From Chloroflexota bacterium (lineage in GTDB: Bacteria; Chloroflexota; FW602-bin22; JACPRP01), in the NCBI GenBank assembly GCA_016210495.1, contig JACQUC010000185.1, forward strand, positions 1 through 64,000: a stretch of DNA of 64,000 nucleotides. The letters are read 5' to 3'. Below the pieces are notes generated by a model that saw nothing but the letters and a program-made list of their open reading frames with translations, was not told where the DNA came from and ran no database searches. Below are positions 35,967 to 44,809 of the stretch, one piece after another (within the stretch, counting starts at the first letter, position 1; each line of letters starts with the position of its first letter). The position numbers and the translations under genes are program-made.

Positions 35967-38009
35967 CTATTGTGACCCCACGCGCGTTTCGCTCGCGTCC
36001 TTCGGTGGGAGGGCCACCGTTTCCTTTTCCTCCTGGATCTCCTCGGCAAACGTGGCGGCCATCATTTCCACCGTTTGGTCGGTGGGATGATTGTTCTCGT
36101 CCACCAGGCCGAAGACGCGATCCAACGCTTCCGGGCCGTTGGTGCTCCACACGTACATAAAGCCGCCAAGCACCAGATTGGGGTGCCTGCGCATGAGCCC
36201 CCACATCCTCAGGTAGGCGGCCGGACGATCGGATGGGCCAAGGCCAGTGGGGCCGTATTCCGAAATGACGAGGGGCACGTCAAAGCCTTGCTCCTGCCAA
36301 TTCGTCAGGACCTTGCCCATACGGTAGGTGAAGATGTTTACTCCATAAACCAGCCAGGGTTCGTCGGACAGTAATGGTGCGAGCGCCTTCTTGAGGGTCG
36401 GCACAAAGACGTCCTCCGCCTCTCGGTATATTATGGGATGGTTGGGATCGACCTCGTGCACAGACTCAGCCAGGTCCCTGTAGAACTCGGCGAAAGGCTT
36501 GCTCTGGCGCTTCTCTTTAATGTCGTGCAGGACCTCGTTGCCTAAGCCCCACATCCGTAGCGCCGGCTGATCCTTGTACCTCTTCACCCAGGTGATGACC
36601 TTGTCCTTGAGGGATTCGCGATACTCCGGGTCGAGGTAATTACCTTCGGGAGGTAGATGGTAGGGCAGGACAACGCCAATGCCATATTCGTCGGCTTTCG
36701 CCAGTGTCACCTGATCGAAGAGATTCTGATCCCACCCGAGTATGGTGTTGATTCCCATCTCCCTCATCTTGGCGAAGTCCCTGTCGTACAGCCGCGCCCT
36801 CCTTCTTTCCGGCAAGTCAAAGTAGTTGACGTTGTAGCCTATGCCGCGAATGGTCTGTCGGACGCCATTCACAGTGTAGACATACTGCATATTTCCGCCG
36901 GCAATCTTCACCACGGACGGCACAGGGATGCGTGGAGTGGGCTTGGGCGTCGGCGTAGGCAGCGGCGTCGGGGTCGGTACCACCTCCGGCTCGGTCGTGG
37001 TTACCTCGACTACTACCGCTTGCTCGGAAGGCTGGATGGCGGGCAGCGCGTCCAGGGTGTAATTGGTCTTGGCCCTCGCGAAATCCTGTCCCGCCCCCGC
37101 CACCAGTAACAACACGAAAACCGGCGCCGAAGAGCCTGTCACAAGCCGGCGCGAAAAAGCGGTGGCGCGCTCGGCAAGACGGAGCTCGCAGGGCTGGCCC
37201 TCCGGAGTGCCGGGGCAAACGCTCTCCCTGACGCGGCGTGAAACGAGGACGACGCAAGCTTTCAGGACGCAGAGGTCGACGGCAAAGATCGAGGCCAAGA
37301 CCGCCACGGGAAGGATCGCCGAAACGAATGGGTCGAGGGTGGCTTCCAGGGCGGCGTACGATTCCGGCGTGAGACGCAAGAGCTTCGTAAACACAAGCGA
37401 TAGGCCCATCACCTCGATGTCGCGGAAGGATATGGTCAGGCCAAAGATGACGGTGACAACCCTTACCTGGAGTAGCGCGCCGGCCAGAATGAAAACGGTC
37501 TTCGCGGACAGGCCGCAGCAAGTGAGGCCCAAACGGCGACCGCTGAGCCCGGCCTGTATTAGAATCGCTCCCAGGAAGACCAGCAATGCGCCGGAAAGCG
37601 AGACGGCCAGCAAGCGAGCTGCCAAAGAGCTGCCGGAGGCAACCACCGCGCTGGTCCAAGCTCCCTGGGCTACCAATTCCGGCTCGGCAAACACAGGCGG
37701 CAGAAGCTCGTGCAGCGCGTGACCCAGCGGCTCCGCCACGGCGACCCCCTGGGCCCTGATGTTGCCGATAGTGGAGAAGGCGACCGAGCTGTAGACTTTG
37801 TCCACGGGAAGCGCGTCCAGGAGCTGCAGCGTGATCGCCGAGGACGTGACGACGTTCAACAAGGCCGCCGCAAAATTGACGGTCACCTCGTGAACGAGCG
37901 AAGTCAATGGCCACACGATGGCCATGAACGCGATAAGCACGGCGAACGAGGCCAGGGTTCCGGCTCTTGGAATTTGTAGGGCGGCTACGGCCCGGCCAAC
38001 CTGTCTCAT
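35967..38009 (-). CDS. Membrane protein fused to a clan-A glycoside hydrolase domain
   Basis: A 680-residue protein. Residues 1-320 hold about six or seven hydrophobic helices (e.g. LASFAVLIAFMAIVWPLTSL, AVLASIFAVDLCVLKACVVL). A Pro/Thr linker (EVVPTPTPLPTPTPKPTP, near 345-362) leads to a TIM-barrel domain like GH2/GH5 enzymes: GIGYNVNYFD, MREMGINTILGWD, the probable acid/base E492 in WGLGNEVLHD, and the nucleophile E584 in ISEYGPTG. The domain probably lies outside the membrane and acts on a beta-glycan or mannan. The membrane half resembles no common transporter. There is no neighbour of obvious function. Confidence 0.75.
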   Translation of the reverse strand: MRQVGRAVAALQIPRAGTLASFAVLIAFMAIVWPLTSLVHEVTVNFAAALLNVVTSSAITLQLLDALPVDKVYSSVAFSTIGNIRAQGVAVAEPLGHALHELLPPVFAEPELVAQGAWTSAVVASGSSLAARLLAVSLSGALLVFLGAILIQAGLSGRRLGLTCCGLSAKTVFILAGALLQVRVVTVIFGLTISFRDIEVMGLSLVFTKLLRLTPESYAALEATLDPFVSAILPVAVLASIFAVDLCVLKACVVLVSRRVRESVCPGTPEGQPCELRLAERATAFSRRLVTGSSAPVFVLLLVAGAGQDFARAKTNYTLDALPAIQPSEQAVVVEVTTTEPEVVPTPTPLPTPTPKPTPRIPVPSVVKIAGGNMQYVYTVNGVRQTIRGIGYNVNYFDLPERRRARLYDRDFAKMREMGINTILGWDQNLFDQVTLAKADEYGIGVVLPYHLPPEGNYLDPEYRESLKDKVITWVKRYKDQPALRMWGLGNEVLHDIKEKRQSKPFAEFYRDLAESVHEVDPNHPIIYREAEDVFVPTLKKALAPLLSDEPWLVYGVNIFTYRMGKVLTNWQEQGFDVPLVISEYGPTGLGPSDRPAAYLRMWGLMRRHPNLVLGGFMYVWSTNGPEALDRVFGLVDENNHPTDQTVEMMAATFAEEIQEEKETVALPPKDASETRVGSQ

Positions 38010-38120
38010 AAGGCGACTTGCTCAGTCCTCACCCAGGGTGATGCTGTGCAGATAATAGCACACGATAGGAGGGAGAACAACAGCCGGGCGAGTTGGGCAC
38101 TGCGTTCTGCACGCAATTGG

Positions 38121-39314
38121 CTAGGGGATTCGCAAAGTCTGGCCCGGCTGAATCAGGTCCGGATTCTGGATGCCGTTAATACCGGCCAATACGCTCATTT
38201 CTAGACCGAACCTTTCGGCAACGGTGTTGAGCGTGTCTCCCTCCTTCAACACGTATTCTCTGGTACGCGTGGCTGGAACAGGACTGCCGCCGGCGCTTGA
38301 GGACGCCGGCAGGCGTAGCTCCTGGCCGATGACGATGTGATCTCCGTCGGCCAATCTGTTGAGCTCTACGATGGCCTTCTGCGACACGCCGTAGCGCTCG
38401 GCTATCTCGCCCAGCGTCTCGCCGGCCCCCACAACATGGGCTCTTGGAGTCGGGGCGGATGCCTGTCCTCCCTCGATCTTCAAGCGCGAGCCGACGACCA
38501 CGAGATCGGGTTTTTCGATGCGGTTTAGCTTGGTCAGCGAGTCCGTGGTCATTCCAAATCTATCGGCGATGCTTGAAAGAGTGTCTCTTTCCTGGACGAC
38601 GTACTCCTTGGGCGCGACTGCTGGTGCTGCGGCGCTGGCGGGTCGGGAAGGCTGGGTGGCCGCTACCCTCAGCCTCTGGTCGGGGGCGATGCGGTCGGGG
38701 TCGTCGATGCCGTTCAAAGACGCGAGCGCTTTCGCATCCAAATCAAACTTGGCGGCAATGCTCCTGAGCGTGTCGCCCGGCTGGACGACGTATTCACCAG
38801 GCGTGCCGGAGGCCGATGTAGTGGCAGGCTTAGCAACTGCGGCCGGCGGAGCTGAGGGAACGGGTACCGAGGGCTCCGCGGGCTCAGGGCTTCGCGGTCG
38901 CTGCCCGCCCCGACTGCTCTTGGCGTCGCCGTGATCGGCGTATCCTTCAGGGGGCGAGGTGACCTTGAAGCGGACTTTGATGGACATCTTCTTCTGCGGA
39001 TCTTCGAGCTCCTTGAACGCAGCGTAGCTAAGGTCGAGGGCGTGGGTGAATGCACCCCGGTCCCGCACCTGGACGACGACGGTGCGGCCGTTGGCGATAT
39101 TGGTGACCTCGAGCCACGTGCCAAAAGGATACATGTTGGAGGCCGTGGTGGTCGGATCGTACATGTCGTAGATCTGGCCGTTGGCCATTACGTTGCCGTG
39201 GAATCCAGGGCCATACCAGGTAGCCATGCCCTCGTCGGCGCTGGCAATGCCCGGCGTCAGCAGGAGAAGACCCGCAAGCAGAAGTAGTATGATATTGTAG
39301 CGAAGCCTGTTCAA
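38121..39314 (-). CDS. Secreted RlpA-like double-psi barrel protein with four LysM domains
   Basis: A 397-residue protein. A signal peptide (IILLLLAGLLLLTPGIASA) is followed by an RlpA-type barrel (MATWYGPGFHGNVMANGQIYD; VVQVRDRGAF; ALDLSYAAFKEL). A Pro/Ala linker leads to four LysM units (EYVVQPGDTLRSIAAKFDLD, EYVVQERDTLSSIADRFGMT, AHVVGAGETLGEIAERYGVS, EYVLKEGDTLNTVAERFGLE). It should bind peptidoglycan. RlpA barrels can cut glycan strands. The catalytic Asp of RlpA appears kept in RDRG, but activity is unproven. The gene is monocistronic by position. Confidence 0.88.
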   Translation of the reverse strand: MNRLRYNIILLLLAGLLLLTPGIASADEGMATWYGPGFHGNVMANGQIYDMYDPTTTASNMYPFGTWLEVTNIANGRTVVVQVRDRGAFTHALDLSYAAFKELEDPQKKMSIKVRFKVTSPPEGYADHGDAKSSRGGQRPRSPEPAEPSVPVPSAPPAAVAKPATTSASGTPGEYVVQPGDTLRSIAAKFDLDAKALASLNGIDDPDRIAPDQRLRVAATQPSRPASAAAPAVAPKEYVVQERDTLSSIADRFGMTTDSLTKLNRIEKPDLVVVGSRLKIEGGQASAPTPRAHVVGAGETLGEIAERYGVSQKAIVELNRLADGDHIVIGQELRLPASSSAGGSPVPATRTREYVLKEGDTLNTVAERFGLEMSVLAGINGIQNPDLIQPGQTLRIP

Positions 39315-39385
39315 CCCTTACCCCGCAAGAACGAGACTGAATGGCATACTACCAGAAGCAGGTCTTCTCGTCAAGGGTTTTTTGC

Positions 39386-40693
39386 TCAATACTCCGCGCA
39401 CGTAAAATACATGCCACCGAACCAGTCGGTTCCCTCGGTAATGTCGGTGCACGTATCGAATCTGAGCTCGCCACGGGGATCGATGGGCGGCGTGCCGGGC
39501 CTCATCACCACGCCCCTGCCGTCGCGACAGCCGATAATCCTGGTGGGTGCCGGCAGGCGCGGCTCGACGTTCAGGTTGCCCGTGTTCACCATCGCCGTCG
39601 CCTCGGGCACGTAGAAGTGCAAGGCAGGACCGGTGCCGTCGCTCTCGCCTGCCTCCGGGCTGGCGAAGACGGTCTTGATGCCCTTCTTCTCGCACGCCTG
39701 CAACGTCAGCATCACATCCATCAGGTTGTTCCCCGAAGGCGATATCCTGGTGATAATGGCATTGTTGGCTTTCATCGACCTGGCCATCTGCGACGTACAC
39801 GCGGCCGTAATCTGCTTGCCGAACTCGCTCTCGAACCGTGTTCTCTGGAAGATCACACCCAGGAAGCTCAGCCGCTTGCCGTGCTCCCTCATCAGCGCCA
39901 GCACCACTGGCTGATTCATCCAGCTCCAGGTTCGTGGCCAACTGGAATGTCCCTTGCGAGCGTCCGACGTGAGCGCTCCGTCTATGAACTCGTTGGGGTG
40001 GACGTAGGTCGGCAGCGACTCCCGGATGTGGAATCCATAGTATGCCACACCGGAGTGAGCAAGGGCCACCTCCGTGTTGCAGGTGACGATATAGATTACC
40101 CGTGGCAGGGAAGGATCGACGTCAAAGAGCTCGAAGACCTCCACCTGTTCGGGATCGAGATCCTTCGTCGTCTCGGCCAGTCGCTGCGCCAGCCTGCACT
40201 CGGCCAGTTGAATCGCGTTGTGGGCGTCTAGCTCCGTAACCCCATCGACCAGCCTGGTCGTCAAGACGACGTTGATGGTCGACCCCAACGGCGTCAAGGC
40301 TGCCCCCGGCCCCCACATGTCGAGGATCGAGGTTGTCGGCGCTCCGGTTCCTGTGATGACCGAGGGCTCGTACTCGGCGGAATGTATGACCGCGACGCCC
40401 GGCAACGTGTGGGTCCTGCCCTCGCCAACGGTCTCGATGGGCCCGAGGATGCCGGGAAAGACACACCCCGGGCCAGATATCTTTGCCCTTGGCTCCACCG
40501 CGTCACGGACGTTGACTATCCTGGTTTGTTCGCCCGGGAAGGCCACCGCGACGCCGGCCCAGGCGATCCTTTTGTCCTGGGAGACGAGACCGATTAGCTC
40601 GTCCTTGCTTATCCCAAGAACTCCGCCGTCGTACCCGGTCCGATCGCCAAAACGAACATCTCTTACCGGGAAACTTGCCAGTTCCAGCTTCAT
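39386..40693 (-). CDS. grdE: GrdE-like protein 1 (glycine/betaine reductase component B, processed subunit family)
   Basis: A 435-residue homologue of GrdE: MKLELASFPVRDVRFGDRTG, AVEPRAKISGPGCVFPGILG, GEGRTHTLPGVAVI, and NNAIITRISPSGNNLMDVM. In classical GrdE an autocatalytic cut before a Cys near residue 242 makes the carbonyl (pyruvoyl-type) cofactor. Here the aligned stretch is GALTSDARKGHSSWP at residues 239-253, with no Cys; S250 and S251 are the only nearby candidates. It has no GrdB of its own: it follows the ABC binding-protein gene by 13 nt and ends the operon. ATG at 40693. Confidence 0.82.
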   Translation of the reverse strand: MKLELASFPVRDVRFGDRTGYDGGVLGISKDELIGLVSQDKRIAWAGVAVAFPGEQTRIVNVRDAVEPRAKISGPGCVFPGILGPIETVGEGRTHTLPGVAVIHSAEYEPSVITGTGAPTTSILDMWGPGAALTPLGSTINVVLTTRLVDGVTELDAHNAIQLAECRLAQRLAETTKDLDPEQVEVFELFDVDPSLPRVIYIVTCNTEVALAHSGVAYYGFHIRESLPTYVHPNEFIDGALTSDARKGHSSWPRTWSWMNQPVVLALMREHGKRLSFLGVIFQRTRFESEFGKQITAACTSQMARSMKANNAIITRISPSGNNLMDVMLTLQACEKKGIKTVFASPEAGESDGTGPALHFYVPEATAMVNTGNLNVEPRLPAPTRIIGCRDGRGVVMRPGTPPIDPRGELRFDTCTDITEGTDWFGGMYFTCAEY

Positions 40694-40706
40694 TACAAAA
40701 ACCCCA

Positions 40707-41882
40707 CTATTTTTTGTACTTGCCGAGCTTCTCCACGGCATAGTCGGCGAACTGGTTATCCACCACCAGGTCTACGGGAACCTTTTCCTTGATGTAGCCC
40801 TTAGAAATGAAGAGGTCCTGATCGTCATTGAGACTCTGCTTGTTCACGTAGCCGTCGGGGTTCAGACCGGGATAGACCATCTTGTCGTACATGGCCGGGT
40901 CTTTGACGGGCGTGTTCTTGACGAGAATCTGAACCATCTCCTTCTTGTCCAGTTTCTTATCGAGGACGTCGTTGTAGTACCTGACACCCCGCAGATAACC
41001 TACCATGAATCGTTTGGCCACATCGATATTGGACTGCGAGAAGTGTGGAGCGTAGAGGAGCACCGCAGTTTGCTGGTTGGGATAGAAGTCGTCCGCGTTC
41101 TTGAAGCGGACGGCAACGCCCATCTCCAATGCCTGAGTGAGATACGGCTCCATCTGCAAGGCGACGTCGATTTTCTTGCCGGCGAGGGCGGCGTTGATAT
41201 CGGTATAGGTGATGCTCACGGCATCGATGTCCCGCAGCGTAAGTCCTCCCTTCTTCAAAGCCCGGTCAATCATGCCTTCACTACCAGCACCTTGTCCAAT
41301 AGACGTTACGGCAACGGTCTTACCTTTGAGGTCTTTGTAATCCTTGAAGGCGCCGCTGTCCCAGATGTCCTTGCGAACGATCAGCCCCTGGTATCCACGG
41401 CCGGGCGCAGGGGTCGCCTTATCGGCGACGATCTTGATCGGCAGGTCTCGTTTGAAGGCGTTGTACACCCCGGCGCCCGCCGATCCCGTCCCGACGTCGA
41501 GCTGTCCTGCCGCCAACGCGGGGATGATCTTGGCGATACCATCGAACTCGACGAACTCGATGTCGATGCCTTCCTCGCGGAAATAGCCCTTCTCCGCGGC
41601 GATGTAGAGGCCGGCATCGGAGAGCGATCTAAAGATCCCGACCTTGACTTTGGACAGCGCCTTCGGTGGCTGTTCCTTCGCCTTGGGCTCCGCTGGCTTA
41701 GGTGCCTGGGAAACCTGTGGCTTGCTTTCCGGTTGTGTTGCCTTGGTTTCCGGTTTTGTCTCGGTTTTTGGCGCCTCGGCCTGTTTTGCCGGTTGGGGCT
41801 GGGGTGCCGCGGTACACGCGGTCGCGAGAACTACGAGAGCTAGAGCGATGGCAACGACGATTGAGAAGAGCCTACCAGTCAT
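40707..41882 (-). CDS. ABC transporter substrate-binding lipoprotein, SsuA/ThiY (NMT1-like) type
   Basis: A 391-residue protein with a lipoprotein signal ending LATAC and a proline/lysine-rich linker (about residues 25-65). The periplasmic-binding fold reads KVGIFRSLSDAGLYIAAEKG, then YFREEGIDIEFVEFDG and GQLDVGTGSAGAGVYNAF. This class binds small anionic or heterocyclic compounds. The ATG at 41882 follows GGAGGAAGG. It lies inside the GrdB/GrdE cluster, so its ligand is probably the substrate of that reductase. No permease or ATPase gene is nearby; the only matching ATPase type in the window is at 7483-8304. Confidence 0.85.
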   Translation of the reverse strand: MTGRLFSIVVAIALALVVLATACTAAPQPQPAKQAEAPKTETKPETKATQPESKPQVSQAPKPAEPKAKEQPPKALSKVKVGIFRSLSDAGLYIAAEKGYFREEGIDIEFVEFDGIAKIIPALAAGQLDVGTGSAGAGVYNAFKRDLPIKIVADKATPAPGRGYQGLIVRKDIWDSGAFKDYKDLKGKTVAVTSIGQGAGSEGMIDRALKKGGLTLRDIDAVSITYTDINAALAGKKIDVALQMEPYLTQALEMGVAVRFKNADDFYPNQQTAVLLYAPHFSQSNIDVAKRFMVGYLRGVRYYNDVLDKKLDKKEMVQILVKNTPVKDPAMYDKMVYPGLNPDGYVNKQSLNDDQDLFISKGYIKEKVPVDLVVDNQFADYAVEKLGKYKK

Positions 41883-41958
41883 TTTCCTTCCTCCTGTCCG
41901 GTATTTTACTCTGTCCATAGTACTTCCGCTGCCAACCAAGCCGCATGTTCTCGACCTC

Positions 41959-43266
41959 TTAGTAAAGTGCACAGGTAAAGTACATGCCGCCAAACCAGTC
42001 GGTTCCCTCGGTGATGTCGGTGCTGGTGTCGAATTTCAGCTCGCCCCACGGGTTGATGGGTGCCGTTCCCGGCCTCATCACTACGGTCTGGCCTTCAGGA
42101 CAACCGATGACCTTGGCCGGCGCCGGTAGGTGCGGCTCCAGGTTCAAGTTGCCCGTGTTTACCATCGCCGTCGCCTCCGGCACGTAGAAGTGCATCGCAG
42201 GCCCGGTGCCGTCACTTTCCCCAGCCTCCGGGCTCGCGAAAACGGTCTTGATCCCCTTCCTCTCGCACGCTTGCACGGTGAGCATGACATCCACCAGGTT
42301 ATTGCCGGAAGGCGTCATTCTGGTGATGATGGCATTGTCGGCCTTCATCGACCTGGCCATCTGGGAAGCGGATAAGGCGGTAACCTGCTTGCCGAACTCG
42401 CTCTCGAAGCGCGTTCTCTGCAGGATCACGCCCAGGAAGCTCAGCCGCTTGCCGTGCTCCCTCATCAGCGCCATCACCACCGGCTGATTCATCCAGCTCC
42501 GGGTTCGTGGCCAACTGGAATGTCCCTTGCGCGCATCCGCGGTGAGCGCACCGTCCAGGAACTCGTTGGGGTGGACGAACGTCGGGAGGGACTCCTTGAT
42601 CTGCAAACCGTAGTATGCCACGCTCGAGTGGGGAGTGTGCCACTCCGTGTAGCAGCCCAGGATGTAGACCACCCTTGGCAGGGAAGGGTCGGCGTCGAAC
42701 AGCTCGAAGACCTCCACGCTGTCGGGGTCTCGATCCGTCGTCGTCTCGGCGAGGCGCCGCGCTACCCTGAGCTCGGCCAGTTGCAGCGCGCTATGGGCGT
42801 CCAGCTCGTTCGCTCCCTCGGCCAGCCTGGTCGTCAACACGACGTTGCTGGTCGAGCCCAACGGCGTCAACGCGGCTCCGGGCCCCCACATGTCGAGGAT
42901 CGATGTGGTTGGCGCTGCCGTGCCGGTCGTGACCGTTGGCTTGTAGTCCGCCGAGCTTACGACGGCGACATTCGGCAGCGTATTGGTCCTGCCCTCGCCG
43001 ACGGTCTCGAGAGGTCCAAGGATGCCGGGGAACACGCATCCGGGGCCACTGACCTTCACCCTCGGCTCCACGGCGTCCCGAACGTTGACTATCCTCGTTT
43101 GCTCGCCCGGGAAGGCCAGGTGCAGGTCGGCCGAGGCGATTCTATTGTCCTGCAGGACTAGGCCGAGCAGCTCGGTCTTGTTCAGCTCCAGAACTCCTCC
43201 GTCATACCCAGTCCGGTCGCCAAAACGAACGTCTTTCGTCGGGAAAGTTGCCAGCTCCAGCTTCAT
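41959..43266 (-). CDS. grdE: GrdE-like protein 2
   Basis: A 435-residue paralogue, by eye about 80% identical to the GrdE at 39386-40693 (AVEPRVKVSGPGCVFPGILG, DNAIITRMTPSGNNLVDVML, PDSVEVFELFDADPSLPRVV). The processing region reads GALTADARKGHSSWP, again without Cys. It follows grdB copy 1 in transcription order but is separated from it by a MITE (43322-43421), so the B-E pair may be less tightly coupled here. The ATG at 43266 lies after GCGAGG. Confidence 0.85.
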   Translation of the reverse strand: MKLELATFPTKDVRFGDRTGYDGGVLELNKTELLGLVLQDNRIASADLHLAFPGEQTRIVNVRDAVEPRVKVSGPGCVFPGILGPLETVGEGRTNTLPNVAVVSSADYKPTVTTGTAAPTTSILDMWGPGAALTPLGSTSNVVLTTRLAEGANELDAHSALQLAELRVARRLAETTTDRDPDSVEVFELFDADPSLPRVVYILGCYTEWHTPHSSVAYYGLQIKESLPTFVHPNEFLDGALTADARKGHSSWPRTRSWMNQPVVMALMREHGKRLSFLGVILQRTRFESEFGKQVTALSASQMARSMKADNAIITRMTPSGNNLVDVMLTVQACERKGIKTVFASPEAGESDGTGPAMHFYVPEATAMVNTGNLNLEPHLPAPAKVIGCPEGQTVVMRPGTAPINPWGELKFDTSTDITEGTDWFGGMYFTCALY

Positions 43267-43321
43267 ATCAGAACCTCGCTTCGTGCTCGCTGAATAGGGT
43301 ACCTCTCCAAGTGCTGGCTTA

Positions 43322-43421
43322 GGTTTTTGGTACGAAATGCCGGCGGTGCCCCGCCCTGCCCCGGGGCAACCACGTCCGCCTAAGGCGGACCCCTACGGAC
43401 TGCATTTCTGCACCAGAAACC
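43322..43421. mobile_element. MITE-B, 100 bp, between grdB copy 1 and grdE 2
   Basis: The ends are GGTTTTTGGTACGAAATGCC and, inverted, GGTTTCTGGTGCAGAAATGC. The interior is close to MITE-C at 50206-50304 (CGGCGGT, CCCCTACGGACTGC shared). The flanks are GGCTTA at 43316-43321 and GGCCTA at 43422-43427, an imperfect duplication. The right flank contains the complement of the TAG stop codon of grdB copy 1. Confidence 0.75.
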
Positions 43422-43424
43422 GGC

Positions 43425-44768
43425 CTACGAGTATGTGAACGTGATGTCGGGCACGAAGACCGTCGGCCCTTCGACTTCAGTTTGAAGGGCACGCAGTGCG
43501 CACTCGACGATTTCTTGTCGCGCAGCGCGGTCGGCATCCCCCGGCATGCCCGGGTCACCGCACGGGTGCGGCACCTTTGTTCCGCCGACGATTCGATTGG
43601 CCTTCATCTGCTTTGCCAGCATGGTCATAGGCGTGATGAAAGCGACCGGCATGCCGGCTTTCTCGATCTCCCTGGCTATCACAGCACCGCTGCGAGTGCA
43701 GGTTCCTCAGGTGGAGACCAGTATGGCCGCGTCGACGCCTTCCGCCTTCATGTCGCGCACCATTCCCGCGCCAATGGCCTGCATATCCGATATCAAGGCC
43801 AGTACACCCGTGGTCGTGTAAAAATAGGGATACAGCTTGGCGTATGCACCCTCCTTTTCCCGCTGGCGAAGGGCGTCGAGGGGAACGCCGTAGTTGGGAT
43901 TCTCCTTCATGAACTGAGTGTTGTAGCCTCCGTGCATGACCTCCCACCCAATGTCCTGCATCGAGCTGAGTCCCTCGATGGCATACTTCTTCCACTGCGT
44001 ATTTCGGACCGACTTGAAGCCGTCCGGATTCCCCCACGCCACGACGCCGGCCGTGTCTGCCACAGCCAGACAGGCGCCCTTAAGACTCTTCAAGGGAGGC
44101 GTCACGGGTATCGGGTCCACGATCTCGACCGGCATCTCAGTTTCGAAGGTTCGACCGGCAGCTTTGCTCAACAGCATATCGATGGCCCGCTGCGCACCGT
44201 TTCTGCTGCGAAGCTCAGTTACCCGGAAGCCGCGCGGCAGGTAGCCTTCCTCGGACGCCGACCTGATGGGCTGGCCTGCGCCCAGCCTGGCGATGAACCG
44301 CGCCATCCTCGACAGCGTGTCCTCCATACCCGACGCATCCTGTGTTGTCGGAAGCGCGTAGACGGTCCTGTCCTTGTAGTTCCGATACACCTCTAGCGCC
44401 GAGCTCTCCGGATGCATGCCGGTTACACACGGCAAACCCAGGGAGCTGGCCACCGCGTGGCAGACCTCCATGCAGGCGAAACCGTATCTGCCCGATCCAA
44501 AGCTGGGGCCGGCGACCAGCATCCCAATGTCGCGCTCTCGAACGATCTTCTCGATCGATCCAAGCGTCTCCGTCGCGTGGGAAGCGAAGTAGTTGTCGCC
44601 GCAGTAGGCGGTGGCGACGATCTCGGCTGAGTCCCCCAGCAAAGCCTGCAGACGTCTGGCCGGGCCAACTGCCCCCTCCCTGGTAGTTAGGGGCAGGTCC
44701 GCTTTCTCTTCGCCGCCCTCGCCCGCGAAGAACTGGTTCAACAGGTGCAAGAGACGAGCTTTTGCCAT
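43425..44768 (-). CDS. grdB: GrdB-like selenoprotein, copy 1 (in-frame TGA as selenocysteine)
   Basis: A 447-residue protein if the TGA at 43707-43709 is read as selenocysteine 354. The first 353 residues (MAKARLLHLLNQFFAGEGGE; MLVAGPSFGSGRYG; GDNYFASHATETLGSI) and the 93 residues after it (MIAREIEKAGMPVAFITPMT, ANRIVGGTKVPHPCGDPGMP, VECALRALQTEVEGPTVFVP) are in one frame and together make a full GrdB. The junction AAILVST-Sec-GTCTRSGAVIA reproduces the GrdB active site, STUGTCTR. GrdB uses Sec with GrdE to cleave the C-N bond of glycine, sarcosine or betaine; the substrate here is unknown. selA, selB, selC and selD are not in this window. ATG at 44768. Confidence 0.92.
43680..43709 (-). promoter_or_regulatory. 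Putative bacterial SECIS element of grdB copy 1
   Basis: Starting 12 nt after the TGA codon (43707-43709), CGCAG (43694-43690) can pair with CUGUG (43684-43680) around a five-base loop CGGUG. A loop with GG about 16-22 nt after UGA is the usual position for SelB binding. The same hairpin is kept in copy 2 with one loop change. Confidence 0.6.
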
Positions 44769-44809
44769 AGTAACTAGCTCCTTTCTAGTGGATACGGAAT
44801 GCCAAGTGA

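Noticed and set aside
43425..43709. The idea that the two grdB TGA codons are nonsense mutations or frameshifts
   Set aside because: Both genes have the stop at the identical active-site residue with perfect continuation in the same frame and the UGTC context; independent mutations to the same codon are very unlikely.
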